A DNA stretch of 42,591 nt from an uncultured Eubacterium sp. (GTDB lineage: Bacteria > Bacillota > Clostridia > Lachnospirales > Lachnospiraceae), in assembly GCA_900551945.1 (NCBI GenBank), contig URYE01000015.1, positions 1 to 42,591 of the forward strand, given 5' to 3'. The notes beneath the pieces are model-generated. The model was not told where the DNA came from. It was given only the letters and a program-made list of their open reading frames with translations, and did not search any database. Both the position numbers and the translations under genes were made by a program. Shown here piece after piece: positions 32,186 through 41,839 of this stretch. The stretch's first letter is position 1. The number at the start of each line of letters is the position of its first letter.

Positions 32186-33052
32186 CTATTCTGCTAAAAG
32201 CTCCATAGGGTCAACTGAAACTCCATCTTTTGTTACTTTGAAATACAGATTAGCTCCCTCTTTTGTATAATATGCGGTAGGTGCAGAAACAGTTCCTAAT
32301 AACTGTCCCTTAGTCACCTTATCACCACTTCTTACAACAACATTGTCAAGCAAACCATAAGTTGTTTCATAACCATTTCCAATTGCAACATCAACAGTTG
32401 TACCTGTTTCTTCATTTACAGTTACACTCTTTACAACACCACTAGCTGCAACACCTACATTAGTTCCCTCATCTGCCTTAATAGAGATTGCTGGATTACA
32501 TTTGTATACACCAAGAGTTGGAAAGAAAATTGTACTATCCATGCTATATTTTAACACAATGTCACCTGACACTGGCCATAACAGGCTATCAGCTTCGCTA
32601 AATGTATACGCAGACGCAATATCTATATCTGAATTAACGCCTGATACTGCCTGTCCTTCTGCTACAACTCCTGCAATTGCCTGTGTCGATGGTTCTTCCT
32701 GTGCTACATCATTTTCTAAGCTATCATTATTATAAGAAATGTTTTGTTTTATGTCTTGATTTTCATTTTCACTTTTACCCTCAGTTTTTTCAGAAGAATT
32801 ATCCTTTGTAGCAGAAGCATTTGCAAGCTCTGCATTTGTAACATCATTAATATCACTGTCAGGCATAACTGTGTCTGTTACATCTTCTGTCTTTAACGCA
32901 ACACTTCCATCTTCTGTATCATTAAGATTAACGATATTATTTTCTTTCGTATTTTTTGTACTATTTACTACTGAATAAACACCATAGGACAATGCACATA
33001 CTATAGCTAACGGCATTATTATGGCAAATATTTTTTCCCTGCGACTTTTCAT
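32186..33052 (-). CDS. spoIIQ: SpoIIQ-like protein: membrane-anchored degenerate LytM/M23 domain
   Basis: The 288-aa product has an N-terminal membrane anchor (residues 6-26, IFAIIMPLAIVCALSYGVYS), a long acidic linker (30-150) and a C-terminal LytM/M23 fold. In M23 peptidases the zinc ligands are HxxxD and HxH; here the corresponding stretches read NPAISIKADEG and ANLYFKV, so the His/Asp ligands are gone and peptidase activity is not expected. SpoIIQ of Bacillus lacks a full site too and works as a structural part of the forespore channel. The next gene upstream is spoIID-like, the classical partner. The start at 33052 follows GGAGG by 5 bases; an ATG at 33085 has no box. Confidence 0.8.
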   Translation of the reverse strand: MKSRREKIFAIIMPLAIVCALSYGVYSVVNSTKNTKENNIVNLNDTEDGSVALKTEDVTDTVMPDSDINDVTNAELANASATKDNSSEKTEGKSENENQDIKQNISYNNDSLENDVAQEEPSTQAIAGVVAEGQAVSGVNSDIDIASAYTFSEADSLLWPVSGDIVLKYSMDSTIFFPTLGVYKCNPAISIKADEGTNVGVAASGVVKSVTVNEETGTTVDVAIGNGYETTYGLLDNVVVRSGDKVTKGQLLGTVSAPTAYYTKEGANLYFKVTKDGVSVDPMELLAE

Positions 33053-33213
33053 GCTAACCTCCATTCCTGCGTGACTTTTTTGCATACGCTTTTATGTGAT
33101 GTTAGTATGATTTCCAATTTTAATTAAACTATACAAAAACACAAATAATTACCTAAATATTTTATAACAACCTCACCAGTAAAAAACAACTGGCAATATA
33201 CCACATATAAATA

Positions 33214-34164
33214 TCAATCCGACACAAATGTTATCCCACTGTAAAACTTTGTTAAAATGGCTTCGTAGGTATTACCAGTTTCTGCCATAATGCTTGCTGT
33301 ATACATACTAACTCCAAAGTTACTTCCCTCTCCTTTAGTAATAATCTTAATACTTCCATTAATATCTTCAAGTGTCATATTAGCCGAATTAATTCCAAGT
33401 ATCTGTGCAAACTCAGCTCCTGTCATTACAACATTGCCCACCTGCATTTTCTTAATGTAACCATCTGTAGTTTTTGCAACAATTTGTATACTTTTAAATG
33501 GCGCATTTTCATCAAGTCCGATATCCTTGTATTTTGCTGTCAATTTCTTAACAAAATCTTTATATGTAAAAGACAATACATTTATGTAATCAGGACTTTG
33601 CATATCATCAGGGCAACTTACACTTTTAAGATATTCATATCCATTTCCTAACACATCAACGCCTGAAAGTGTAGCTCCACTACTTATATTCGTATATCTG
33701 GCTTCTATTGGACTTCCATTATAAGTCATAATAACCCCGCTCGTAGCTGAAACACAGTCTGCAATAAGATTATAATTTTCCGAAAACTTGTCTTTCCATA
33801 TATCCTTCATCTGATTTTCTGTTAAAAATGGTATATTAAGATTTTCACTGTCTATTTGCATATCATCTTTCATTATCCTATAAATATCAGTCCTTACCAT
33901 AATACTCTCTGCCTTCAATACTTCAATATTCTGTGACATTTCAAATCTTTGTGCAAGCACCATTATAATGAATTTATTAATATCCACTGACTTAACTGCT
34001 CGTTTATATTTAACATTGATTTTTCTGCCATTAATAACACTATCCGACATATTTTCTTCAATTACACCTGTTACTGATAGTGTAAATACTGCTGGAATTA
34101 ATAGACTAACGCATATACATATTAATATAATAAAAATATTTTTCTTAAGCCCACCTTGTCTCAA
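33214..34164 (-). CDS. spoIID: SpoIID-like protein with altered active site
   Basis: The 316-aa product has one N-terminal membrane segment (KKNIFIILICICVSLLIPAV, about residues 6-25) and a SpoIID/amidase-enhancer domain: KFIIMVLAQRFEM then VLKAESIMVRT corresponds to the family's VVAAEMP...ALKAQAVAART, and YNGSPIEARYTNISSGATLSG to its YNGxPIEAFYHSTSGG. The catalytic Glu of AAEMP is not present at the aligned place (Q/R) and the His of YHSTSGG is Asn, so lytic transglycosylase activity is doubtful. The start is unclear: TTG 34164 has GGGA upstream and gives a normal N-terminus; the frame is open to GTG 34287, which has no box. Confidence 0.78.
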   Translation of the reverse strand: MRQGGLKKNIFIILICICVSLLIPAVFTLSVTGVIEENMSDSVINGRKINVKYKRAVKSVDINKFIIMVLAQRFEMSQNIEVLKAESIMVRTDIYRIMKDDMQIDSENLNIPFLTENQMKDIWKDKFSENYNLIADCVSATSGVIMTYNGSPIEARYTNISSGATLSGVDVLGNGYEYLKSVSCPDDMQSPDYINVLSFTYKDFVKKLTAKYKDIGLDENAPFKSIQIVAKTTDGYIKKMQVGNVVMTGAEFAQILGINSANMTLEDINGSIKIITKGEGSNFGVSMYTASIMAETGNTYEAILTKFYSGITFVSD

Positions 34165-34316
34165 AATTTCCCAATTCCCCTTACAATTATTTTTATAGAT
34201 ATATTTTATGAGCAAAAATAAATGTTTATGTGCAATATAAAACAGCAAATTCCAAACCAACCAAATATTTTTAATTAACTTTATCACTTTATGGCGTTGA
34301 AATGTTTTGAAAATTC

Positions 34317-34345
34317 TTCATAATGTGATACAATATTTCTGTCAA
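34317..34345 (-). promoter_or_regulatory. Probable sigma-A-like promoter of the spoIID-like gene
   Basis: On the minus strand TTGACA (34345-34340), a 17-bp spacer and TATGAA (34322-34317). It would begin a transcript about 145 nt before the TTG start. It is not an obvious sigma-E promoter, which is unexpected for a spoIID gene. The rest of 34346-34595 is AT-rich; the receptor gene's own promoter was not identified. Confidence 0.45.
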
Positions 34346-34595
34346 TAAAATAATAGTGTATTTAATGCAAGTGATAAACTTATTTGTTCATGTAATTTAT
34401 ATATTTTAATCTAATTTTTTACAATATATAATTGATAAAATATGTTTTTTTAATTTAAAACTGTCAAACAAATCCTCTTGTTCAATTATATTAAGCAATG
34501 GTTAGGATATTAAGGACTTGCTTGTATCACTTTACAAAGTTTAGTTTCACTTAAATTTGCACTTACAATACTTTAAGAAAGGTCGGGTGATACTT

Positions 34596-36611
34596 ATGAA
34601 GAAAAAGAGTATCTCTAGGGATGTTACATCAAAGATACTTACTGTTATAATTACAATATTTGTAATATTTTCGGTTGGTGTCTCAGCAATGATTGGTAAT
34701 TTAAGTCTTAGCTCTCAAAAAAATGACTTACAACTCCAGTCACAAGCTGCCTCTTACCAATTAGAAACATTTTTTAAAAAGTACACAACCATTGTAGAAC
34801 AAATGGCTATTAATCCAGATATTTGTGAAATCATGGATACTACTAAAAAAGGAGATGACATAAGAAGTTTTTCAATATATAATAATGTCTTCTCTGAATT
34901 AAAACAAACACAAGCTACTGACAGCACTAATATTCTTGCCGCATGGATTGGCGATATAGATGCCAGTATACTTGCACAGTCAGATGGTTTTGTAAGTGAT
35001 AGTAGTTTTGATATCACTCAAAGATTGTGGTACACAGCCGCAACTTCTAAAAAGACAATCCTTACAGAAGCCTACACTGACGCAAGCACAGGCAAATTAA
35101 TACTCAGCGCTGCTGCTCCTGTATACGATAATAACACCTCTACTGTAATTGGTATATGTGGTCTTGATATTTCCCTTGATAATATTAATGAATTATTCTC
35201 TTCATATACAATTGGCAACAGTGGATTTGTTATTTTACTTTCTGAAAATGGCACTATATTATACCACTCTGATAAAAACAACCAGTTAAAGACACTTTCA
35301 CAGATAAATGCTTCTGATAACATATTGTCAACTATAAAAGCTGACAATTCAACATCACTTAAATATAAAATTGATGGCAGTTCAAAATATGGCTATATAA
35401 CTTCAATCGAAGATACTCCTTATTTTGTTTTAAGTTGTCTGCCAAGCTCAGAATATTTTTCAAGCCTATCAATATGTATTACTGCTACTGTAATTCTTTT
35501 AATTATAGGGCTTGTTTCAATTATTATTGAGACACAGAAAGTTGCTAAAAATATTACAATGCCTATTATCAGTTTAAATGATGTTGCTATGGAGCTTGCT
35601 AATGGAAACCTTGATGTAGATATTAGTGTCAACTCTGAAAATGAAATTGGTGAGCTTGCTCAGTCAATCACAAAGACAGTTATTCGTCTAAAAGAATATA
35701 TTAATTATATTGATGAGATTTCTTATGTTTTAGACAGACTAGCAAACGGAAAGCTTAAATTCTCTTTAAAACACGACTATGCAGGAGAATTCGCAAAGGT
35801 TAAAGCTTCTCTTGAAAATATTTCTGCTTCATTGCAAGATATGATGAACAATATTATTAACAGTTCAACACAAGTATCGGCTGGTGCTGACGACCTTTCA
35901 AAAGCTGCTCAAAATATTGCTGAAAATGCAAGCAATCAGTCTGCCGCCATTGAAGAACTTTCAGCCACAGCTTCTTCTGTAACCGACCAGATTGAGCAAA
36001 ATACAAACGATGCTAAAATATCTGCTTCAGAAGCCGACAAAGTTAAAGATATGATGGAAACTGCTGAACTTAGAACTAAGCAAATGATGGAAGCTATGGA
36101 TAAGATAACTGAAACTTCTAATCAAGTTGTAAGCATTATAAAGACTATAGAAGATATTGCTTCTCAGACTAATTTATTGGCTCTTAATGCTTCAATAGAA
36201 GCTGCAAGAGCTGGTGAAGCTGGCAAAGGCTTTGCCGTTGTTGCAACTGAAATAGGCTCTTTAGCTGACGAAAGCTCAAAAGCCGCTGCCAATACTAAAA
36301 ACCTTATAGAAATATCTATAAGTGAAATACAACAAGGAACTGGCTTTGCGTTAGATGTATCTAACAACTTAAAGGAAATCGTAGATGCTGTTGACAATGT
36401 AGATACTCTTATAAAAAAGAGTGCTGATAACTTCATTATCCAGTCACAAAGCTTAGAGCAGATAAAACAAGGAATTGAAGAAATCTCTAACAGTGTTGAT
36501 GATAACTCTGCTGCCGCACAAGAAGCTTCTGCTACCTCAGAAGAACTAGCCGCTCAAGCCGCAACATTAGAAGAACTTGTAAAATACTTCAACTTAACAT
36601 ATGAAAACTAA
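34596..36611 (+). CDS. Methyl-accepting chemotaxis protein with dCache sensor
   Basis: The 671-aa product has a first membrane segment (about residues 14-36) and a double-Cache sensor outside (about 40-290). The sensor contains [20 protein letters not shown] and [18 protein letters not shown]; the R-x-W-Y and Y-x-D residues resemble the amino-acid-binding dCache motif. A second segment (about 294-316), HAMP domain and signalling coil follow, with the tip [20 protein letters not shown] (about residue 523). It probably senses an amino acid or related metabolite for chemotaxis. GGGTG lies about 8 bases before the ATG at 34596; an in-frame codon at 34557 has no box. Confidence 0.92.
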   Translation: MKKKSISRDVTSKILTVIITIFVIFSVGVSAMIGNLSLSSQKNDLQLQSQAASYQLETFFKKYTTIVEQMAINPDICEIMDTTKKGDDIRSFSIYNNVFSELKQTQATDSTNILAAWIGDIDASILAQSDGFVSDSSFDITQRLWYTAATSKKTILTEAYTDASTGKLILSAAAPVYDNNTSTVIGICGLDISLDNINELFSSYTIGNSGFVILLSENGTILYHSDKNNQLKTLSQINASDNILSTIKADNSTSLKYKIDGSSKYGYITSIEDTPYFVLSCLPSSEYFSSLSICITATVILLIIGLVSIIIETQKVAKNITMPIISLNDVAMELANGNLDVDISVNSENEIGELAQSITKTVIRLKEYINYIDEISYVLDRLANGKLKFSLKHDYAGEFAKVKASLENISASLQDMMNNIINSSTQVSAGADDLSKAAQNIAENASNQSAAIEELSATASSVTDQIEQNTNDAKISASEADKVKDMMETAELRTKQMMEAMDKITETSNQVVSIIKTIEDIASQTNLLALNASIEAARAGEAGKGFAVVATEIGSLADESSKAAANTKNLIEISISEIQQGTGFALDVSNNLKEIVDAVDNVDTLIKKSADNFIIQSQSLEQIKQGIEEISNSVDDNSAAAQEASATSEELAAQAATLEELVKYFNLTYEN

Positions 36612-36628
36612 ATCTAATATAAAATTTT

Positions 36629-36708
36629 AACTAGGGCTGTCGCATTAACAAAAATTTATACAATATATATTTTTTGTATAAAATTTTCTTAGTGTGACAG
36701 CACTAGTT
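36629..36708. repeat. MITE-like hairpin A, also possible terminator of the receptor gene
   Basis: About 35-bp imperfect inverted arms: left AACTAGGGCTGTCGCATTAA onward, right ending TTAGTGTGACAGCACTAGTT (36674-36708), with ACTAG at both borders. The outermost bases GGGCTGTCGCA resemble insertion sequence termini. A T-run follows the right arm. The 15-mer TTTTCTTAGTGTGAC (36684-36698) recurs inverted in hairpin B. Confidence 0.5.
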
Positions 36709-36849
36709 TTTATTATTCTATCAATTAATTTTCAATTTAATTATCTTCGCATAAACTATAAAAAATGCACTTTGAAAATTTTGAAGTTTTCACAAAGGCC
36801 GCCAAGTTCCTATAAAAACACATATTTTGAATTGTTATTCAAACAAATA

Positions 36850-36932
36850 AAAAGTACAGTCACACTAAGAAAAATTTTTATAAAATATAGAAGCAATTAC
36901 TATATAAAATTTCTTAATACAACTGTACTTTT
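36850..36932. repeat. MITE-like hairpin B
   Basis: Perfect outer arms AAAAGTACAGT (36850-36860) and ACTGTACTTTT (36922-36932), inner arms imperfect around TAAGAAA. It contains GTCACACTAAGAAAA (36859-36873), identical to the reverse complement of 36684-36698 in hairpin A. The 415-bp gap 36612-37026 thus holds two related hairpins and no supported gene; an 86-codon open frame across it lacks a ribosome binding site. Confidence 0.5.
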
Positions 36933-37026
36933 AATATCAGACCATTTCTCATAGAAATGATTTTTTCTAATTTTGTTATTTATATAACTTAAGTTAGTTA
37001 TTTCTTGATCTCTAACCTATTATCAA

Positions 37027-39507
37027 TTACATCTCAACGTCAACCTTATCAAGCTTCCAGATATCATCCACATATTCCTGAATAGTTCTATCTGATGAGA
37101 ACTTACCTGCATTAGCTGTATTTAACATAACAGACTTAGCCCACTGTTTAGTATCTTTATATCTTTCATCAATAGTCTTTTGAGCTTCTGCATAACTTCT
37201 GAAATCCTTAAGTATAAAGTAAGTATCAGCTCTTCTTCCGCCTTGATTATTAAGAAGTGAATTATAAATATCTCTAAACATTTCAGGGTCTTCTGGAGAA
37301 TACTTACCATTGATAAGTTCCATAAGAACTTCTCTAACATCTTGGTCATTGTTAAAGATTTCCATAGGGTCATATCCACCTTCGTTTTCATATCTAATAA
37401 CTTCATCTGAGCTAAGACCAAAGATTACTGCATTGTCAATTCCAACTTCTTGAACAATTTCAACATTAGCACCGTCCATAGTTCCAAGAGTCATAGCACC
37501 ATTAAGCATAAACTTCATGTTACCAGTACCAGATGCTTCCTTAGATGCTGTTGAAATCTGCTCACTTACATCTGCTGCAGCAAATATAATCTCACCATTA
37601 GACACTCTGTAATTTTCAATAAATACAACCTTAATCTTACCCTTAATAGAAGCATCATTGTTAATTACATTAGCAACATTATTGATAAGCTTAATTGTCT
37701 GCTTTGCAATCTTATATCCAGCAGCCGCTTTTGCACCAAATATAAATGTTCTAGGTGTTATATCCATATCTGGATTTTTCTTAATCTCATTGTAAAGATA
37801 CATAACATGAAGAATATTAAGAAGCTGTCTCTTATATTCATGTAATCTCTTAACCTGTACATCAAAGATTGAGTCTGGGTCAACGTCAATTCCATTATGC
37901 TCCTTAATATACTTAGCGAGTCTAATCTTATTCTTACGTTTAATCTGCATAAATTCCTGCTGATATCTAGGCTCATCAACATATACTTCAAGCTTCTTTA
38001 AAAGTGAAAGGTCTGTTACCCAACCTTCTCCAATCTTATCTGTAATCCAATCTGCAAGAAGTGGATTACCATGAAGTAAAAATCTTCTCTGTGTAATACC
38101 ATTAGTCTTATTGTTAAACTTATCTGGCATCATTTCATAGAAATCTTTAAGTTCCTGCTTCTTTAAAATCTCTGTGTGAAGCTTTGCAACACCATTTACA
38201 GAGAAACCTGCACATATAGCAAGGTGAGCCATCTTAACCTGACCATCATAAATAATAGCCATCTTTCTAATCTTTTCCTGCTCTCCTGGATACTTAGCCT
38301 TAATTTCTTCAACAAATCTTCTGTTGATTTCTTCAACAATCTGATAAATTCTAGGAAGAAGTCTTGAGAAAAGTTCGATAGGCCATTTTTCAAGGGCTTC
38401 TGACATAATTGTATGATTAGTATATGCTACAGACTTAGTTGTAACGTCCCATGCTTCGTCCCATTCAAGACCTTCTTCATCCATAAGTATTCTCATAAGT
38501 TCTGCTACAGCAACTGTAGGATGTGTATCATTAAGCTGGAATACAGCCTTTTCATATAACTTTCTTACATCGTCATGACTTTCCTTATACTTATCAATAG
38601 CTCTTTGTACACTTGCTGATACGAAGAAGTACTGCTGTTTTAATCTTAATTCCTTACCTGCATAATGGTTATCATTAGGATAAAGAACTTCTACAATATT
38701 CTTTGCAAGGTTCTCTTCTTCAATAGCCTTCTGATAATCACCCTTATCAAATGAACTTAAGTTAAATGTATCAACAGGTTCAGCATCCCATATTCTTAAT
38801 GTATTAACATTGTTATTACCATAACCTACAATTGGAAGGTCATATGGTACAGCATATACTGACTGACATCCTTCTTGTACGAACATATCTCTACCAGTCT
38901 TTTCATCTCTATATGAACGTACATATCCGCCAAACTTAACTTCATACTGATATTCTGGTCTTTTTACTTCAAATGGATTGCCGTCTTTAAGCCAATTATC
39001 TGGAACTTCAATCTGATAACCATCTTTTATTTCTTGCTTAAACATACCATACTTATATCTAATACCACAACCGCAAGCTGAATAACCGAGTGTTGCAAGT
39101 GAGTCCATAAAGCATGCTGCAAGTCTTCCAAGACCGCCATTACCGAGTGCTGCATCTGGTTCTTGGTCTTCTATTACATTAATATCCATACCAAGTTCGT
39201 CAAGCACTTCCTTAATCTCATCGTATGCCATAATATTAATCATGTTATTTCCTAAAGCTCTACCCATAAGGAATTCCATTGACATATAATATACAATCTT
39301 AGCATCTTGCTTTTTATAAGCTTTTTGAGCTGCTATCCACTTATCAATTATTATGTCCTTAACTGCATATGCAACAGACTGAAACTTCTGCTGGTCATTT
39401 GCGTCCTCAATATTTCTTCTGTAAAGCATTTTACAGTTATTAATGATACTCTTTTTAAATTCTTCCTTGTCAAATGTGTTCTTTTTTAATGTCTTACTTT
39501 CAGCCAT
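37027..39507 (-). CDS. glgP: Glycogen/starch alpha-glucan phosphorylase
   Basis: The 826-aa product has full GT35 family length. It contains QEPDAALGNGGLGRLAACFMDS (active-site loop, near residue 105), FQLNDTHPTVAVAELMRIL, VFIENYRVSNGE, and the pyridoxal-phosphate signature EASGTGNMKFMLNGAMTLGT with DGANVEI (near residue 665), including the PLP-binding Lys. It releases glucose 1-phosphate from alpha-1,4-glucans with phosphate in the cytoplasm. GGAG is 5 bases before the ATG. It is monocistronic; its leader contains a compact G+C-richer structure (39558-39626). Confidence 0.97.
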   Translation of the reverse strand: MAESKTLKKNTFDKEEFKKSIINNCKMLYRRNIEDANDQQKFQSVAYAVKDIIIDKWIAAQKAYKKQDAKIVYYMSMEFLMGRALGNNMINIMAYDEIKEVLDELGMDINVIEDQEPDAALGNGGLGRLAACFMDSLATLGYSACGCGIRYKYGMFKQEIKDGYQIEVPDNWLKDGNPFEVKRPEYQYEVKFGGYVRSYRDEKTGRDMFVQEGCQSVYAVPYDLPIVGYGNNNVNTLRIWDAEPVDTFNLSSFDKGDYQKAIEEENLAKNIVEVLYPNDNHYAGKELRLKQQYFFVSASVQRAIDKYKESHDDVRKLYEKAVFQLNDTHPTVAVAELMRILMDEEGLEWDEAWDVTTKSVAYTNHTIMSEALEKWPIELFSRLLPRIYQIVEEINRRFVEEIKAKYPGEQEKIRKMAIIYDGQVKMAHLAICAGFSVNGVAKLHTEILKKQELKDFYEMMPDKFNNKTNGITQRRFLLHGNPLLADWITDKIGEGWVTDLSLLKKLEVYVDEPRYQQEFMQIKRKNKIRLAKYIKEHNGIDVDPDSIFDVQVKRLHEYKRQLLNILHVMYLYNEIKKNPDMDITPRTFIFGAKAAAGYKIAKQTIKLINNVANVINNDASIKGKIKVVFIENYRVSNGEIIFAAADVSEQISTASKEASGTGNMKFMLNGAMTLGTMDGANVEIVQEVGIDNAVIFGLSSDEVIRYENEGGYDPMEIFNNDQDVREVLMELINGKYSPEDPEMFRDIYNSLLNNQGGRRADTYFILKDFRSYAEAQKTIDERYKDTKQWAKSVMLNTANAGKFSSDRTIQEYVDDIWKLDKVDVEM

Positions 39508-39557
39508 AACTTCTCCATTCCGCTACTTTATATAGCAATTTTGCTAATGACAAATTC

Positions 39558-39626
39558 TGAAAATTGGCATGAGCCTTTATTCCCAGCAATCCCCGTATGT
39601 CAGACGGTTTTCTTTTTGAATTTTCA
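39558..39626 (-). ncRNA. Candidate structured leader RNA of glgP
   Basis: An 8-bp closing stem TGAAAATT (39558-39565)/AATTTTCA (39619-39626) surrounds a stretch that is clearly richer in G+C than its neighbourhood, with a CCGT/ACGG hairpin (39593-39607) and a GGC-TCAT-GCC element. It lies about 50-120 nt upstream of the glgP start on the same strand. It does not match a riboswitch class I know. It could be a regulatory leader or a terminator-like structure without T-tract. Confidence 0.35.
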
Positions 39627-40079
39627 AAAATTTCATAAATGTATAGTCCTTATTATACACTATTCGACATATATTTGCAAACAATCTGTTAAATATCTTT
39701 AAAAATACACAATAAATTTAATATTTACAAACACCGCATAAACTCTAGGCTTATATGCCTAATTTAAACTTTTACTATTAAAAATTATTATAAACATACT
39801 CTATAAGCTTTTAATAGGTTATGTCATAGTTGCCAAAGCTTAGTGTAAACTCACACTTTAACATATTATTTGCGTAAATAAAAAATTAAATATTCTCTTG
39901 CATTTGTGTTTTAGATGGTGTAGTATACTAATATACATGATGTAGTTTTAATTACTACATGTAAAGTTTTTACAAATGATGTAATAGAATATTATAAACT
40001 TCAATATATTTAATCTGTATTTTGCACATGAAATGCAGAGAATATAAAATATAATCCATGTGCAGAAATGAGGCTAATT
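39627..40079. other. AT-rich intergenic region with palindromes
   Basis: No ORF is supported here. Visible elements are TAGGC-TTATAT-GCCTA (about 39756), the palindrome TAGTATACTA (about 39921-39930) and ATGTAGT (39940-39946)/ACTACAT (39954-39960). They lie 120-330 bp before the hemolysin III gene and might be operator sites. No clear -35/-10 pair was identified. Confidence 0.35.
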
Positions 40080-40832
40080 ATGAATACACAGTATGCTTTA
40101 AAAAAAAGTGTTTCTAGCAGTAAGCTTAATAATAATTTTACTACTAGCAATATTTCAAAAGAGAAGTACCATTTTTCAATAAAAGACCCTGGAAGTGCTA
40201 TAACACATTTTATTGGTATGGTAATGGCAATTATAGGAACTGCTCCTTTAATTATGAAGGCAACACACTCAGGTGATATTATCCATGTAGTATCTTTAAG
40301 TATATTTATTATAAGCATGATTTTGTTATATGGTGCAAGCACAGCATATCACACCTTTGATATTTCAGATGAGTTTAATAAGGTGCTTAAAAAGTTAGAC
40401 CACTGTATGATATTTATACTTATTGCTGGCTCTTATACTCCACTCTGCTTAATCGTACTTCATGGTAAAACAGGCTACATGCTTCTTTCGTTAGTATGGG
40501 GCATTGCTTTTTGTGGAATTATATTTAAGCTTTGTTGGGTAACTTGCCCTAAGTGGATATCTTCAGTGCTTTATATAGCTATGGGCTGGGTATGTGTTCT
40601 TGCATTTCCACAAATTTTAAATGCACTTTCTAAGGAAGCTTTTATGTGGCTTCTTAGTGGTGGTATTATATATACTATCGGTGGCGTTATTTATGCGTTA
40701 AAACTTCCTATATTTAACTCTATTCACAAAAACTTTGGCTCACATGAGATATTTCACCTTTTTGTAATGGGTGGAAGCCTTTGCCACTATATAATGATGT
40801 ACAACTATATAGCATTATTTCCAATAAAATAA
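40080..40832 (+). CDS. Hemolysin III family protein (TrhA/YqfA, PAQR superfamily)
   Basis: The 250-aa product has a hydrophilic start of about 30 residues, then seven membrane segments. PAQR-type residues are visible: DPGSAITHFIGM (segment 1), YGASTAYHTFDIS, LDHCMIFILIAGSYTPLCL, and the terminal HEIFHLFVMGGSLCHY with the HExxH-like metal ligands. Bacterial members affect membrane fluidity/lipid homeostasis (TrhA) or were called hemolysins on thin evidence. AGG-CTAATT precedes the ATG at 40080, preferred over 40068. It stands alone with a strong terminator. Confidence 0.92.
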   Translation: MNTQYALKKSVSSSKLNNNFTTSNISKEKYHFSIKDPGSAITHFIGMVMAIIGTAPLIMKATHSGDIIHVVSLSIFIISMILLYGASTAYHTFDISDEFNKVLKKLDHCMIFILIAGSYTPLCLIVLHGKTGYMLLSLVWGIAFCGIIFKLCWVTCPKWISSVLYIAMGWVCVLAFPQILNALSKEAFMWLLSGGIIYTIGGVIYALKLPIFNSIHKNFGSHEIFHLFVMGGSLCHYIMMYNYIALFPIK

Positions 40833-40839
40833 AATCTAT

Positions 40840-40882
40840 AAAGGCGTATACAAACTTTTTTAATTAGTTTGTATACGCCTTT
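40840..40882. terminator. Strong bidirectional terminator
   Basis: Perfect 17-bp arms AAAGGCGTATACAAACT (40840-40856) and AGTTTGTATACGCCTTT (40866-40882), followed by AGTTTTTA. Shared by the hemolysin III gene and the convergent acyltransferase gene. Confidence 0.9.
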
Positions 40883-40919
40883 AGTTTTTAAATCTTTTAT
40901 TAATCCTTAAAACAATTAC

Positions 40920-41627
40920 TTATCTAATTTCAATTGCTTTTTCAATATTATCATGCACAAGCTCTGCAAGTTCTGGTGTTTTTAAAGTTTTATATGTTTC
41001 ATAATCTATTGGTGGCAAAAACTTTACTGTTACAGCCTGTTTTTTTATACTTCCCGTATCAAACACTTTATAAGTGTCAACAAGTGCAACTGGCACTACC
41101 TTGCACTTTGCCTTGTATGCCGCCTTAAATGAACCTCCCTTAAATTCAAGAAGCTTATTACCATTGCGACTTCTTGTTCCTTCTGAAAATATAAGGAAGT
41201 TATGTCCATCTGAAACTTCTTTTGCCATCTCATTAATTACAGTAAGCGACTGCCTTATATCTTCTCTATCAATATATTTTGAATGTAAACACTTAAATAC
41301 ATTTTTTAAAAATGGAATATCCTTAAGTTCCTTTTTATAGACTACAGAAAATGGAACTGGACAAACCTCTACAATTGCAAGCACATCAAAAAAGCCTTGA
41401 TGATTAGGATAGAATATAAAATTTTCATCCTTTGGAATATTTTCAATTCCTTCCACATTAACCTTAACTTTACCTGCATTTACTGCATGATGCGTAATAT
41501 CCCTTATAAAATCATATAATTCTTGATAACTATAATTATCCACATTCTTTGCATACCTTGAAAGTTTTATAAACATTTTCGGTAAATAAAAAAATTTCTT
41601 TAAAAACATTAATATAATTCTTTTCAT
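40920..41627 (-). CDS. plsC: 1-acyl-sn-glycerol-3-phosphate acyltransferase
   Basis: The 235-aa product has the PlsC acyltransferase motifs: NHQGFFD (HX4D, residues around 76-82), YKKELKDIPFLK, FSEGTRSRNG (EGTR, near residue 150) and VVPVALVD. It adds the second fatty acid to lysophosphatidic acid at the inner membrane face. The N-terminal 25 residues are hydrophobic/basic and probably membrane-associated. AAAGGA precedes the ATG. Monocistronic. Confidence 0.93.
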   Translation of the reverse strand: MKRIILMFLKKFFYLPKMFIKLSRYAKNVDNYSYQELYDFIRDITHHAVNAGKVKVNVEGIENIPKDENFIFYPNHQGFFDVLAIVEVCPVPFSVVYKKELKDIPFLKNVFKCLHSKYIDREDIRQSLTVINEMAKEVSDGHNFLIFSEGTRSRNGNKLLEFKGGSFKAAYKAKCKVVPVALVDTYKVFDTGSIKKQAVTVKFLPPIDYETYKTLKTPELAELVHDNIEKAIEIR

Positions 41628-41691
41628 GATTTTTTCCTTTCTAAGTCAAGCAGAAATTTACAATCCACTTACTTACTTGCTTGTCACAACC

Positions 41692-41712
41692 CTCCACATC
41701 AAGCTATGTTAG
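41692..41712 (+). repeat. Short dispersed repeat, copy 3
   Basis: CTCCACATCAAGCTATGTTA plus G matches 25132-25152 at 18 of 21 positions and shares ACTTATTTATAAC downstream (41717-41729) with copy 1 (131-143). The hairpin pairing is broken. It lies in the 314-bp gap between plsC and the alcohol dehydrogenase gene, which otherwise holds only the terminator below. Confidence 0.4.
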
Positions 41713-41839
41713 TTACAACTTATTTATAACACTATCACTACTATTGTAGTTTACACAAATGCACTAGACTTTTGTTAATACAACTTATTATTTATCACTT
41801 CTTTAAATAAAAGTAGCAAACTACTTGATAGCATCAAAA

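Noticed and set aside
34165..34287. Open frame extending the SpoIID-like protein by 41 residues to a GTG
   Set aside because: No ribosome binding site, and the TTG at 34164 gives the normal short N-terminus with one membrane segment. Not fully excluded because the promoter at 34317-34345 would include it.
36694..36954. 86-codon open frame after the dCache receptor gene
   Set aside because: It runs through two hairpin repeats, has no ribosome binding site, and its Lys/Phe/Tyr-rich translation looks like AT-rich noise.
39558..39626. glgP leader as a known riboswitch (fluoride, guanidine, c-di-GMP, preQ1)
   Set aside because: Characteristic conserved bases of these classes are not in the sequence.
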